Shown here: positions 16,250 to 23,902 of the stretch, in pieces
How the letters are laid out: each line of letters starts with the position of its first letter
Position numbering within the stretch: the stretch's first letter is position 1
From: a bacterium
Lineage (GTDB): Bacteria > Thermosulfidibacterota > Thermosulfidibacteria > Thermosulfidibacterales > JALWSI01
Reading direction: 5' to 3'
NCBI GenBank assembly: GCA_027080315.1
Contig: JALWSI010000222.1
Coordinates: 1 to 39,292, forward strand
DNA length: 39,292 nt
Made by a program: the position numbers and the translations under genes
Notes under the pieces: model-generated
Told to the model about the DNA's origin: nothing
Seen by the model: only the letters and a program-made list of their open reading frames with translations
The model's database searches: none

Positions 16250-16588
16250 TTACTTACACTCACACGCAGGCACCCACTCCCAATGCACCTTACACTTTCC
16301 AGGCACAAAACGGGACTCGTAGTGCCCACAACCGCAGCAACACGGATCTGCCACCCAGACACACTCCCAGTGTCCCGGATCGCAGGTGGTAACTGCCTTC
16401 CAGTATCCCCTTACACAACAATCACAACAGTTGCAGCAATTGCAGGTGGTACAACAGGTGGTGCAGGTTGCGACTGCGCAGGTTCCACAGCAGTCACAGC
16501 ACTGCGCCTGTGACGTAGAAACACCCAAGCCAATCACCAAGGCCAGCGCCAAAAGCAGAGACGCCAGAATAGTCGCTCTTCTCCTCAT
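16250..16588 (-). CDS. Secreted ultra-cysteine-rich protein, unrecognised family
   Basis: I do not recognise a family. The 112-residue product has a signal peptide (basic MRRR, hydrophobic 7-22, probable cleavage after TSQA at residue 28), so it is exported. The mature part of about 84 residues holds 24 cysteines. Residues 30-58 alone carry 15, arranged as CCxCC, CC and C pairs with Thr, Asn and Asp. The C-terminal half has aromatic, strand-like repeats (GYWKAV, GHWECVWV, GHYESRFVPG, VHWEWVPA) broken by CCCGC and CEC. This resembles GHWE/VWVPG repeat modules of exported proteins. Lipobox is absent. A candidate promoter and a near-perfect ribosome binding site (AAGGAGGT, 8 nt before ATG) suggest strong expression. 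Metal binding, disulfide-rich structure or surface redox roles are all possible. Confidence 0.8.
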   Translation of the reverse strand: MRRRATILASLLLALALVIGLGVSTSQAQCCDCCGTCAVATCTTCCTTCNCCNCCDCCVRGYWKAVTTCDPGHWECVWVADPCCCGCGHYESRFVPGKCKVHWEWVPACECK

Positions 16589-16644
16589 GCGATACCACCT
16601 CCTTCACCCATCTAATCTTCACCTTTTACCTGCCCTTGCCCCTG

Positions 16645-16673
16645 CCTTTACAATTATTGAATGCAAAGGTCAA
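16645..16673 (-). promoter_or_regulatory. Candidate promoter for the Cys-rich gene and downstream maf group
   Basis: On the minus strand TTGACC (16673-16668) precedes TAAAGG (16650-16645) by 17 nt. The -35 is strong and the -10 weak (3 of 6). It starts only a few bases after the rodA stop codon. The predicted leader of about 50 nt ends in the strong ribosome binding site AAGGAGGT before the Cys-rich ATG. Confidence 0.4.
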
Positions 16674-16676
16674 GCC

Positions 16677-17774
16677 CTATTTCCTCAACGGGCCTTTCTC
16701 TCGCCAGATGTTTGAGAGAATGCCAGCAGCGGCATAAGTGACCACCAGCGAGGATCCTCCGTAGCTCATTAAAGGCAAAGGAACCCCAACCACAGGCAAC
16801 AACCCCATGGTCATTCCAACGTTGATGAAGAAGTGGAGAAGGAACATGGTGGCAAGACCTGCCCCCACAAGGCAGCTGAAGCTATCCCTGGCATATCTTG
16901 ATACGGCGTATGATTGCCATATAAAGACAGCATAGAGAAGCAAGAGAAGAACACTGCCCACAAAGCCCCACTCTTCTGCAAATACCGCAAACACAAAATC
17001 GGTGCACTTCTCTGGAAGAAAGTTGAGTCTGCTCTGGGATCCGTGACCGTAGCCCTTCCCCAGAAGGCGTCCTGAGCCTATGGCTATCTTTGACTGAATC
17101 AGGTGATAACCCTTGTTAAGAGGATCTCTCTCGGGATTGAGCACCGCTCTTATCCTGTCCTTCTGATACTCCTTGAGCACCACATCGGAGTTCCAGATCA
17201 CTGGAATACAGAGGGCAAAGACCACCATGATACTCAAAGCGGTCTTGGGACGAACAGAACGGTGAAGCACCATAGTACCAGAGATACCCATCATCACCAG
17301 AGCCGTGCCAAGATCGGGCTGGCTTGCTGTGAGCAGAAAGAGAGGAGCCAGCACCCCAAGGGGTTTAAACAGGGTCACGAAGTTGTAAGGTTGTCTCTCC
17401 TTCTCAATCACCCAGGCAGTGGCAAGCACCAGAGAGATCTTTGCAAACTCAGAGGGCTGAATCTGGAAAATCCCCAAGTTTATACGACGCTGGGCCCCCA
17501 TGGTGGTAACACCTGCAACATCCACTGCCACCAAGAGAAGAACCGACAAGAGGTAAAGAGGACCTGTAAGGCGTCTCCAGGCATCAGAGGGAAGAATCAG
17601 CATGGTGAAATAGGCAGCCAAACCCAACATGTGCCAGAAAACCTGCTTCATAACCAGAGAAGGTGGAGAGACGCTGGATAGGGTAACCAGTCCCACCACT
17701 CCTAAAAGCACCATTGGAATAAAGAGCCTGAAGGGAGGCACCAACCTGCGGAGTAAGGAATCCTGGCTACTCAT
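16677..17774 (-). CDS. rodA: Rod-shape-determining peptidoglycan glycosyltransferase RodA
   Basis: RodA is the SEDS-family polymerase of lateral-wall peptidoglycan and acts with class B PBP2. The 365-residue product has about ten hydrophobic segments and SEDS motifs: GAQRRINLGIFQIQPSEFAKI, ASQPDLGTALV (putative catalytic Asp region), KEYQKDRIRAVLNPERDPLNKGYHLIQSKIAIGSG, the GKGYGHGSQSRLNFLPEKCTDFVFAVFAEEWG block (read in pieces) and PVVGVPLPLMSYGGSS. The start is ATG at 17774, overlapping the mrdA stop by 8 nt; the longer in-frame extension inside mrdA is not credible. Co-location with mrdA confirms the elongasome pair. MreBCD genes are not in the window. Confidence 0.96.
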   Translation of the reverse strand: MSSQDSLLRRLVPPFRLFIPMVLLGVVGLVTLSSVSPPSLVMKQVFWHMLGLAAYFTMLILPSDAWRRLTGPLYLLSVLLLVAVDVAGVTTMGAQRRINLGIFQIQPSEFAKISLVLATAWVIEKERQPYNFVTLFKPLGVLAPLFLLTASQPDLGTALVMMGISGTMVLHRSVRPKTALSIMVVFALCIPVIWNSDVVLKEYQKDRIRAVLNPERDPLNKGYHLIQSKIAIGSGRLLGKGYGHGSQSRLNFLPEKCTDFVFAVFAEEWGFVGSVLLLLLYAVFIWQSYAVSRYARDSFSCLVGAGLATMFLLHFFINVGMTMGLLPVVGVPLPLMSYGGSSLVVTYAAAGILSNIWREKGPLRK

Positions 17775-19563
17775 CTTGCTGGGGATCCTCTCCTTTAAGG
17801 TAGTAAGAGATAAGCCTGCCCACCAAGGGGGCGGCGCCTGAGCCACCGTGGCCACCGTGCTCAACAATGGCAGCTACTGCTATCCTGGGATCTTCAACAG
17901 GGGCAAAGGCGGCAAACCAAGCGTGATCCCTCATTTTGTAGGGGATCTCCTCTATCTTTGTGTGGGGAACCTTCTGGTGCACCACCTGGACCGTTCCCGT
18001 TTTGCCTGCCACATGGATACCCTCCACCTTAGCAAGATGGGCTGTGCCATGCTCCTCCTCCACAACCCCTTGCAACGCCTTTATTATCACCCTTAGAAAA
18101 CGCCTCTTCAAAGGAAGCTGCTTCTCAGGAAAGCTCTTGCGAGGAGAGAACAAGAGATGCGGGGTTACGGCCTTTCCCATCTCTCCCACCGTGGCCATGA
18201 GATGAGCGATCTGAAGAGGAGTAACAAGAAGATAGCCCTGCCCTATTCCCATGATGAGGTCCTCCCCGGGAAACCACACCATGCCCAGCCTCTTCTTCTT
18301 CCATTCACGGGAGGGCACCACACCCCTGTACTCGTGGGGCAGATCTATGCCCGTGCGAGCACCAAGGCCAAGAAGACGGGCATACTTGCCCATCTTGTCA
18401 ACAGTGAGCATCTCCCCCAGCTTGTAGAAGTAGATATCACAAGACTCAACAATGGCCCTGTGAAGGCGCACAATCCCGTGGCCACTACGCTTCCAGCATC
18501 GGTAACGACGGTTCTTGAAAATATAGACCCCCTTGCACACCTCAGGGGTTCTGGGAGTGATCACCCCTTCTTGAAGCCCCGCCAGCCCCACCACCACCTT
18601 GAAGATGGAACCTGGGGAGTAGAGGCCCTGGATGGCCCTGTTCTGTAAAGGATGGTTGGGATTGCGGATAAGCCTTCTCCACTCCCTGGGGTTTAGAGAC
18701 CTGGTGAAGAGGTTCGGGTCGTAGGCTGGGCTACTGGCCATTGCCAGAATCTCGCCGTTTCTGGGATCCATGGCCACAATAGCCCCCACCTTGCCTTTTA
18801 AGAGCTTTTCCGCCTCTCTCTGGAGTCTCACGTCTATTGTGAGACGGATATCCTTTCCGGGAATGGGCTTGGATCGGTTAACCATGCGAACCTTCTTGAG
18901 CCTTGCGTCAACCTCCCACTGCTCCCATCCCCCTATTCCCCTGAGAAGATCGTCGTACTGGCGTTCAATGCCAGTCTTACCAATCATGTCACCGCCCCAG
19001 AACCGCCCCTGTTGAAGCTCCTTTGAAGAGACCTCTCCCATGTATCCAATAACATGGGATGCCAAGGTGCCATTGGGATAGAACCTTCTCTCTTCAGGGG
19101 AGAGGATGATTCCCGGAAGCATCCACTCCCTCTCCGCCACCCGGGCAACCTCTCTCTCTGAGAGGTCTCTCTTAATCAGGCAAGCCACTGTAGGGTTTTT
19201 TCTGGCGTCCTCTATCCTCTCCTCAAGCTGCTCCCGAGAGATCCTTAAGAGCCTTTTCAACTCCTTCTTCAGATCATTCCACCCCTTCTTGGGAACATCG
19301 TCTGCCAGAAGATAGAGGTTGAAAGAGGGTTTGTTTATGGCCAAGGGAATCCCGTTTCTGTCCAATATCCGTCCCCTAACTGGACGCACCCTGTAAACCC
19401 TCACCCTGTTCTTCACTGAGAGCTTCAAGTATTTTTCGCCATTCACAATCTGAAGCCTCAGTAAGGCAAAGAGCAGAACGGTAAGAAGCACAACCAAAGC
19501 AAAGTAGAAGTAGGCTATTCTCCCTCTCAGCTCTTCCAGGAGGCGAAGGTCCCAAGAGGACAT
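17767..19563 (-). CDS. mrdA: Penicillin-binding protein 2 (MrdA), elongasome transpeptidase
   Basis: This class B PBP cross-links peptidoglycan with RodA. The 598-residue product has a short cytosolic N-terminus, one transmembrane helix (about 15-37), and the pedestal domain with RPVRGRILDRNGIPLA. In the transpeptidase domain the SxxK motif is SIFK with nucleophile S319 (YSPGSIFKV). The second motif is SCD in VESCDIYFYKLG, as is normal for PBP2, and the third is KTGT in HVAGKTGTVQV. Length is slightly short of E. coli PBP2 (633). It begins 1 nt after the mutS2 stop, with AAGGA in the mutS2 end serving as ribosome binding site. Confidence 0.97.
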   Translation of the reverse strand: MSSWDLRLLEELRGRIAYFYFALVVLLTVLLFALLRLQIVNGEKYLKLSVKNRVRVYRVRPVRGRILDRNGIPLAINKPSFNLYLLADDVPKKGWNDLKKELKRLLRISREQLEERIEDARKNPTVACLIKRDLSEREVARVAEREWMLPGIILSPEERRFYPNGTLASHVIGYMGEVSSKELQQGRFWGGDMIGKTGIERQYDDLLRGIGGWEQWEVDARLKKVRMVNRSKPIPGKDIRLTIDVRLQREAEKLLKGKVGAIVAMDPRNGEILAMASSPAYDPNLFTRSLNPREWRRLIRNPNHPLQNRAIQGLYSPGSIFKVVVGLAGLQEGVITPRTPEVCKGVYIFKNRRYRCWKRSGHGIVRLHRAIVESCDIYFYKLGEMLTVDKMGKYARLLGLGARTGIDLPHEYRGVVPSREWKKKRLGMVWFPGEDLIMGIGQGYLLVTPLQIAHLMATVGEMGKAVTPHLLFSPRKSFPEKQLPLKRRFLRVIIKALQGVVEEEHGTAHLAKVEGIHVAGKTGTVQVVHQKVPHTKIEEIPYKMRDHAWFAAFAPVEDPRIAVAAIVEHGGHGGSGAAPLVGRLISYYLKGEDPQQDE

Positions 19564-19564
19564 C

Positions 19565-21868
19565 TCAATCTTCCTTCAAGACCGCCAAGGTTGCCCCTGC
19601 TCCTCCTTCGGAGCCTGGAAGATCCTCTATGCGTGAGACCAAAGGATGCTCCTGCAAGGCCTCTCTCACAGCAGACTTCAGTATGCCCTGACCCACTCCG
19701 TGAACCACCCTTATGCTCTCTCTGCCAGCTAAGTAGGCGTCGTGGATCTGGCGATCAAGTAGAGCAAGGGCATCGTCAACCCTCTGACCTATCAAGTTTA
19801 TCTCGTAGGGAGGAGCCTTCACCTTTGCAGGGCGAAAGAGCACATCCTGAGGTGAGTCAGGAGCTTTGGAAGCATCTCCTTTGCGCACCAACTCAAGCTC
19901 CTCAATGGGCACCTCAATCAAGAATCCACCCGCCTCAACCCTGGCCTTTTTGGAGCTCAACCAGACCACCGGGCCCTCTTTGGATGTGCCCTTTATCTTC
20001 ACCACATCTCCAATCCTTATGGGTTGAGAGGTAAAAGAAATAGGCCTTCTCTTGCCTGTCTCTTTGACCCTATCAGCCACCTCACGCTGTAGCCTATCAA
20101 GCTTACGATGATCAGAGAGGCTGCGACGGGCTTCCCGAATCTCCTCCTTCAATTCAGTAAGGCGGCGGAGCTCCTCTTCCCATAGCCCCTCAATCTCTTC
20201 CCTTCTCTTTCTCAGCCTCTCTTCTTCTTGGGCGATACGCCGCCTCAGCCTCTCTTCATCCTTCTTCAACCGTTCCTGCTGGGATTTAACCCTCTTTATC
20301 TCTCTCTCAAGCTCCCTGATGAACCTGTCAGCCTCCTTCTCCCTCTTGCCCTTCCATCTCATGGCCTTCTCAATCACCCTTCTGGGCATCCCAAGCCTCT
20401 GAGCAATGGCAAAGGCGTTGCTACGACCGGGAACCCCTATCTCCAATCGGTAAAGAGGCTGCAGGGTCTCAACGTCAAAGGCCACAGAGGCATTCTCCAT
20501 CCCCCTTCTCATCCGGGCAAAGGCCTTGAGAGAGTCGTGGTGAGAGGTGACCATCACCCACACCCCCCTGCTGTGAAGCTCATCAATGATGGCCATGGCC
20601 AAGGGAGCCCCCTCTGCAGGGTCGGTGCCTGCGCCTATCTCATCAATCAGCACAAGCCCGGGAGGGGCCGCCTTCTCAACCATCTCTTTGATCCTGGAGA
20701 TATGGGCAGAGAAGGTGGAGAGATTCTGCTCAATGTTCTGTTCGTCTCCAATGTCAGACCATATGTTTGTGAAGATTTTGAACTGAGAGTCTTCGCTAAC
20801 AGGAACTGGCAGCCCGCTCTGCACCATGAGGGCAAGTAACCCAACGGTTTTGAGGGCCACGGTCTTCCCCCCAGTGTTGGGCCCTGTGATCACCAAGGTG
20901 GTGAACCCCTTGCCCAAAGTGAGGTCAAGGGGAACGGTTCTATCCTTTCCTTTCTGAAGCAGAAGCAGGGGATGATATCCCTTCTGAATGGAGAGTGCCC
21001 CCTTCTGAACCACCGCTGGAACATTGGCCTCCCACTTCAAGGCCCATCTCGCCTTGGCAAAGGTGAGATCAAGGTGTCCCAAAATCTGGCGGTTCTTCTT
21101 GAGAGAGCCCAGATGAGAACGGATCCTCTCCGCCGCACCCAAGAGTATCCTCTCAATCTCCCTCTTCTCTTCCCTCTCAAGAGAGACCAGCCGGTTGTTG
21201 AGATGAACCACTTGCTGGGGCTCAAGAAAGGCGGTCTCTCCTGAGGCAGAGTGGTCTTGAACCACCCCCCCAATACGGTGCACGCTGCCAGACTTCACGG
21301 GAATAACATAACGACCGTTCTTTATGGTTATGGAGCGATCCCTGAAGTGGGACTGGAGCTGGGGTTTAGCCAGCAGCCTCTGAAGAGAGCCCATTATCTC
21401 CCTTCTTGTGAGGTTCAACCTTGAGCGAACCTCCCATAAACCGGAAGAGGCCTCGTCCCTGATCTCTCCAGAGGAGTCAAAGATGGAGCGCAAGCTCTCC
21501 ATAAGCCCCTCAAGGGGACGCAGGCCCTTGATCCAGCCGGAGATAAGGGAGAAACGCTCCTTCTCCTGCCATCTGGTCTTTAAGGCCGTTAGCTCTTCCA
21601 AGAAGAGAAGCACCTCCCAGGCCCCTTGCTTGGGTATTGAGCTACCCTTGGGTCTCACCATCTCAAGGTAGGGAAGAATGTCTGGAACACCCTCCAAGGA
21701 GAAGGGCTCCCCCTCTTCTTGCAGGACAGCCGTGGCCTGGGAAACCTCCTGGAGGCGTCTCACTATCCAGGGATAAGAGGCCTTGGGACGCAGAGAGAGC
21801 AAGAGATCACGCCCTAAGGGCCACTGTGCAAAGGCAGAGACGCCCTCCAGCACCTTTTGAAACTCCAA
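19565..21868 (-). CDS. mutS2: Endonuclease MutS2 with C-terminal Smr domain
   Basis: MutS2 is a MutS-like ATPase without mismatch-recognition domains. It suppresses recombination or, in Bacillus, rescues collided ribosomes. Visible are the core/lever region, Walker A (VITGPNTGGKT), Walker B (LVLIDEIGAGTDPAEGA) with VMVTSHHDSLK, a long highly charged coiled coil (RELEREIKRVKSQQERLKKD onward) and the C-terminal Smr domain (YEINLIGQRVDDAL, VHGVGQGILKSAV). Smr's usual LDLRG is INLIG here and HGxGxG is kept. The start is uncertain. The only in-frame options are TTG at 21868, which trims a few conserved residues, and GTG at 22042, which overlaps yqeY by 127 nt. A rare start codon between them is possible. 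Confidence 0.92.
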   Translation of the reverse strand: MEFQKVLEGVSAFAQWPLGRDLLLSLRPKASYPWIVRRLQEVSQATAVLQEEGEPFSLEGVPDILPYLEMVRPKGSSIPKQGAWEVLLFLEELTALKTRWQEKERFSLISGWIKGLRPLEGLMESLRSIFDSSGEIRDEASSGLWEVRSRLNLTRREIMGSLQRLLAKPQLQSHFRDRSITIKNGRYVIPVKSGSVHRIGGVVQDHSASGETAFLEPQQVVHLNNRLVSLEREEKREIERILLGAAERIRSHLGSLKKNRQILGHLDLTFAKARWALKWEANVPAVVQKGALSIQKGYHPLLLLQKGKDRTVPLDLTLGKGFTTLVITGPNTGGKTVALKTVGLLALMVQSGLPVPVSEDSQFKIFTNIWSDIGDEQNIEQNLSTFSAHISRIKEMVEKAAPPGLVLIDEIGAGTDPAEGAPLAMAIIDELHSRGVWVMVTSHHDSLKAFARMRRGMENASVAFDVETLQPLYRLEIGVPGRSNAFAIAQRLGMPRRVIEKAMRWKGKREKEADRFIRELEREIKRVKSQQERLKKDEERLRRRIAQEEERLRKRREEIEGLWEEELRRLTELKEEIREARRSLSDHRKLDRLQREVADRVKETGKRRPISFTSQPIRIGDVVKIKGTSKEGPVVWLSSKKARVEAGGFLIEVPIEELELVRKGDASKAPDSPQDVLFRPAKVKAPPYEINLIGQRVDDALALLDRQIHDAYLAGRESIRVVHGVGQGILKSAVREALQEHPLVSRIEDLPGSEGGAGATLAVLKED

Positions 21869-21915
21869 GTGCCTGAGGGTGTCCCTCTCGGCAACCTCTA
21901 ACCTGCTGGAATCTC

Positions 21916-22368
21916 CTATCCTACAGCCTCCAGAAGCTTTCTCACCAAGGCGTTCACCTCTTTGCCATCGGCTTTGCCCTTCACAGCAGGCATAACCTCC
22001 TTCATCACCTTTCCCATCTCTTTGGGAGAGGTTGCCCCGCACCTCTCTATGGCCTCTCTGATTATGGACTCAAGCTCCTCTTGGGAAAGCTGCTTGGGCA
22101 GATAGGCGCTTAGGATCTCAAGCTCACGCTCCTCCTTGGCGGCAAGCTCATCCCTCCCACCCTTCCTGTACTGCTCAATTGACTCTTTACGCTGTTTGGC
22201 AGCCTTCTGGATAATTGAGAGGATATCCCCCTCTTCCAGCTCTCCCCCTGCATCTATCTCCTTGTTCTTGATCTCAGACATGAGAAGCCTCAGGGTAGAG
22301 AGTTTCACCTTGTCCTTCTCCTTCATAGCCTGCTTAATATCCTGCTGAATCTGGTCCTTTAGCCCCAT
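21916..22368 (-). CDS. yqeY: GatB/YqeY domain protein
   Basis: YqeY proteins resemble the C-terminal tail domain of the GatB amidotransferase subunit that contacts tRNA; their own function is not settled. The 150-residue product has the family N-terminus MGLKDQIQQDIKQAMKEKDK with STLRLLMSEIKNKEID. It continues with IQKAAKQRKESIEQYRKGGR, YLPKQLSQEEL, and the C-terminal half with KEMGKVMKEVMPAVKGKADGKEVN (read in pieces). ATG at 22368 lies 6 nt after AGGAGG and is preferred over TTG at 22374. It is the promoter-proximal gene of the yqeY-mutS2-mrdA-rodA group, divergent from the csp gene; no clear promoter was found for it. Confidence 0.93.
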   Translation of the reverse strand: MGLKDQIQQDIKQAMKEKDKVKLSTLRLLMSEIKNKEIDAGGELEEGDILSIIQKAAKQRKESIEQYRKGGRDELAAKEERELEILSAYLPKQLSQEELESIIREAIERCGATSPKEMGKVMKEVMPAVKGKADGKEVNALVRKLLEAVG

Positions 22369-22459
22369 TCTCAACCTCCTTTGCCTTATTCCTCGCCCTC
22401 TCCCTATCTTTTACTCCCAAGTAGGTACTATTAAAAGTGCAGGCTTTTCATCTCTGCTA

Positions 22460-22487
22460 TTGACCTTCTGCTCTTCAGGTGTGTAGA
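22460..22487 (+). promoter_or_regulatory. Candidate promoter for the cold-shock gene
   Basis: TTGACC at 22460-22465 is followed after 16 nt by TGTAGA at 22482-22487, a weak -10 with a TG just upstream (extended -10 character). If used, it produces a leader of about 175 nt before the csp ATG, consistent with long cold-shock leaders. Evidence is only motif similarity. Confidence 0.3.
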
Positions 22488-22600
22488 AGCCTTACCAGAT
22501 AGAGCCGAAATCCGGTTGGTTGCAGGGCTTGAGAAAGGAGGTTGAGGTTTAAGGCCTTGCGTATCGGCGAAACTCCTAATCTCCCGCTGCCCCGGTGGGG
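22487..22600 (+). other. Structured 5' leader of the cold-shock gene (possible RNA thermosensor or regulatory RNA)
   Basis: The 300-nt gap between yqeY and csp holds no convincing gene but several potential RNA stems. AAGCC (22487-22491) can pair with GGCTT (22526-22530), enclosing CCG-AAATC-CGG (22505-22515). A longer imperfect stem pairs 22538-22550 with 22570-22583, and CCCC-GGT-GGGG follows at 22590-22600. The stem at 22538 sequesters an AGGAGG-like sequence that is not at the csp start. No known riboswitch consensus was recognised. Csp mRNAs elsewhere carry long temperature-responsive leaders, so a similar role is plausible but unproven. Confidence 0.35.
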
Positions 22601-22668
22601 GAAGAGGAAGATGAAAGAAGGGGAAAGTAGAAAGGCCCGCGAAAGGGCAAATATAGCGGAGGCAAGTG

Positions 22669-22872
22669 ATGTCAAGAGGTACAGTGAAGTGGTTCAGCGA
22701 TCAGAAGGGGTATGGATTCATCACCCCTGAGGAAGGTGGAGAGGATCTTTTTGTGCACTACTCAAACATTGAAGGAGAAGGCTTCAAGACCCTGAGAGAA
22801 GGCCAAGAGGTTGAGTTTGAGGTGGCCCAGGGCCGTAAAGGGCTTGAGGCAATAAAGGTTAACGCCCTGTAA
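22669..22872 (+). CDS. Cold-shock domain protein (Csp family)
   Basis: The 67-residue product is a single cold-shock OB-fold that binds single-stranded RNA/DNA and acts as an RNA chaperone. RNP1 is KGYGFITP and RNP2 is DLFVHYSNI; the N-terminus [12 protein letters not shown] and C-terminal [17 protein letters not shown] are canonical. ATG at 22669 has GGAGG 6 nt upstream; a GTG one codon earlier is less likely. It is a monocistronic unit with its own long leader and a strong intrinsic terminator, which fits a highly expressed, post-transcriptionally controlled gene. In RNP2, VHYSNI replaces the more common VHFSAI. Confidence 0.97.
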   Translation: MSRGTVKWFSDQKGYGFITPEEGGEDLFVHYSNIEGEGFKTLREGQEVEFEVAQGRKGLEAIKVNAL

Positions 22873-22887
22873 GACAAAAAGGACAAC

Positions 22888-22918
22888 AAAAAGGCCCCCT
22901 TGTGGGGCCTTTATTTTT
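22888..22918 (+). terminator. Rho-independent terminator of the cold-shock gene
   Basis: A perfect 9-bp stem, AAAGGCCCC (22890-22898) with GGGGCCTTT (22904-22912), and loop CTTGT is followed by ATTTTT. It begins 15 nt after the csp stop codon. This is the clearest intrinsic terminator in the window. Confidence 0.9.
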
Positions 22919-22950
22919 AGAGCACCTTGCAATTTTATTCAAAAGATCTC

Positions 22951-22980
22951 TTGACTTACCACCACTCTCTGGAACATAAG
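22951..22980 (+). promoter_or_regulatory. Candidate promoter for tRNA-Phe
   Basis: TTGACT (22951-22956, 5 of 6) and CATAAG (22975-22980, 4 of 6) are separated by 18 nt and end 14 nt before the tRNA. Its position just after the csp terminator indicates that the tRNA is transcribed independently. Confidence 0.45.
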
Positions 22981-22994
22981 GTGCTCTGTCACTG

Positions 22995-23070
22995 GCCGGG
23001 GTAGCTCAGTCGGTAGAGCAGTGGACTGAAAATCCACGTGTCCCCAGTTCAATTCTGGGCCCCGGCACCA
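22995..23070 (+). tRNA. tRNA-Phe (GAA)
   Basis: The 76-nt cloverleaf has acceptor stem GCCGGGG pairing with CCCCGGC and discriminator A followed by an encoded CCA end. The D arm contains GCTCAGTCGGTAGAGC, and the anticodon stem GTGGA/TCCAC has loop CTGAAAA (anticodon GAA at 23028-23030). The T loop is TTCAATT. It ends 4 nt from the convergent TSUP gene stop. Confidence 0.97.
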
Positions 23071-23074
23071 TTCC

Positions 23075-23902
23075 TCACTTCAATATGATCTTTAAGGCAG
23101 TAAAGAGCAGAAGCACTGCAAAGGCTCTGCGTAGTACTTCAACTTTCACCTTAGCAGTTAGCCTTGCCCCAACCTGGGCACCTAAAGCGCCCCCCAGAAC
23201 CAGACATATCCAAGATGGAAGGTGCACATAGCCCAAGGAATGGGCAGGAAAGAGATGCCCCGAGGTGGTGCCAAAGAGGATGTATCCCAAAGCCCCTGTG
23301 CCTGTGATGAAAGGGATAAGGGAGGCAGAGGTGCCAACCGCCATGGTCATAGGAAACTTCAAGACGATCACCATAAGAGGCACCGCCACCACCCCTCCCC
23401 CAATTCCAAAGAAGGAGGCAATGGCACCCACCATCACCCCCACAGGGAAGAGCACCACGGGCTTAGGGGTAGAGAGGTTATTCTCTTGGTTAGGCTTAAC
23501 TCCCACATTAAGCCCAATACGGGCAGCGGCATAAAATAGAAGCAGGGCAAAGGCCTTCTTCATAATCAAACCGTTCACATGGGTGGCAATGGTTGATCCA
23601 ATAAGGGCACCAAGCAATCCCCCTGCCGCAACGAAGGGAAACCCCTCTTTGTGAAAATGTCCCTTCTTTATGTGGGCCAAGGAGCTGGAGAGGGAGAGAA
23701 AGGTTGCTGCGGCCAGGCTGGTGCCCAAGGCCATGTGAACCGCCACCTCATGGGGAAACCCTATGGTGGGAAAGAGGTAGAAGAGGAGGGGAACCATGAT
23801 AACCCCCCCACCTATTCCTAAAAGGCCGGCCAGAAAGCCCGCCAGAAGCCCAGTGAAAAGAAGAAGCAGATAAGCAGCTATCTCTTTATCCTCCCACTGC
23901 AC
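23075..23902 (-). CDS. TSUP (TauE/SafE) family membrane transporter
   Basis: TSUP proteins are inner-membrane transporters or exporters of sulfite, sulfonates, sulfoacetate and other anions. The product (about 275 residues) has around eight hydrophobic helices and the internal duplication typical of the family: GLLGIGGGVIMVPLL in the first half and SFFGIGGGVVAVPLM in the second. VGTSASLIPFITGTGALGYI follows, with GGALGAQVGARL near the C-terminus. The start is unclear: GTG at 23902 (17-nt overlap with the GspF gene) or TTG at 23935. Neither has a good ribosome binding site, so translation is probably coupled. It is the last gene of the leftward operon. The substrate cannot be inferred; sulfur-compound export would suit a sulfur-metabolising anaerobe. 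Confidence 0.9.
   Translation of the reverse strand: MQWEDKEIAAYLLLLFTGLLAGFLAGLLGIGGGVIMVPLLFYLFPTIGFPHEVAVHMALGTSLAAATFLSLSSSLAHIKKGHFHKEGFPFVAAGGLLGALIGSTIATHVNGLIMKKAFALLLFYAAARIGLNVGVKPNQENNLSTPKPVVLFPVGVMVGAIASFFGIGGGVVAVPLMVIVLKFPMTMAVGTSASLIPFITGTGALGYILFGTTSGHLFPAHSLGYVHLPSWICLVLGGALGAQVGARLTAKVKVEVLRRAFAVLLLFTALKIILK

Noticed and set aside
16386-16715. Gln-rich plus-strand frame opposite the Cys-rich gene
   Set aside because: Gln and Val codons are the reverse complement of the TGT/TGC-rich coding strand. The minus strand has a signal peptide, ribosome binding site and promoter, and the plus frame has none.
22542-22730. 62-codon frame in the csp leader
   Set aside because: It starts at a TTG touching an AAAGGAGG (no spacing), overlaps csp out of frame and has no recognisable sequence; kept only as part of a leader observation.
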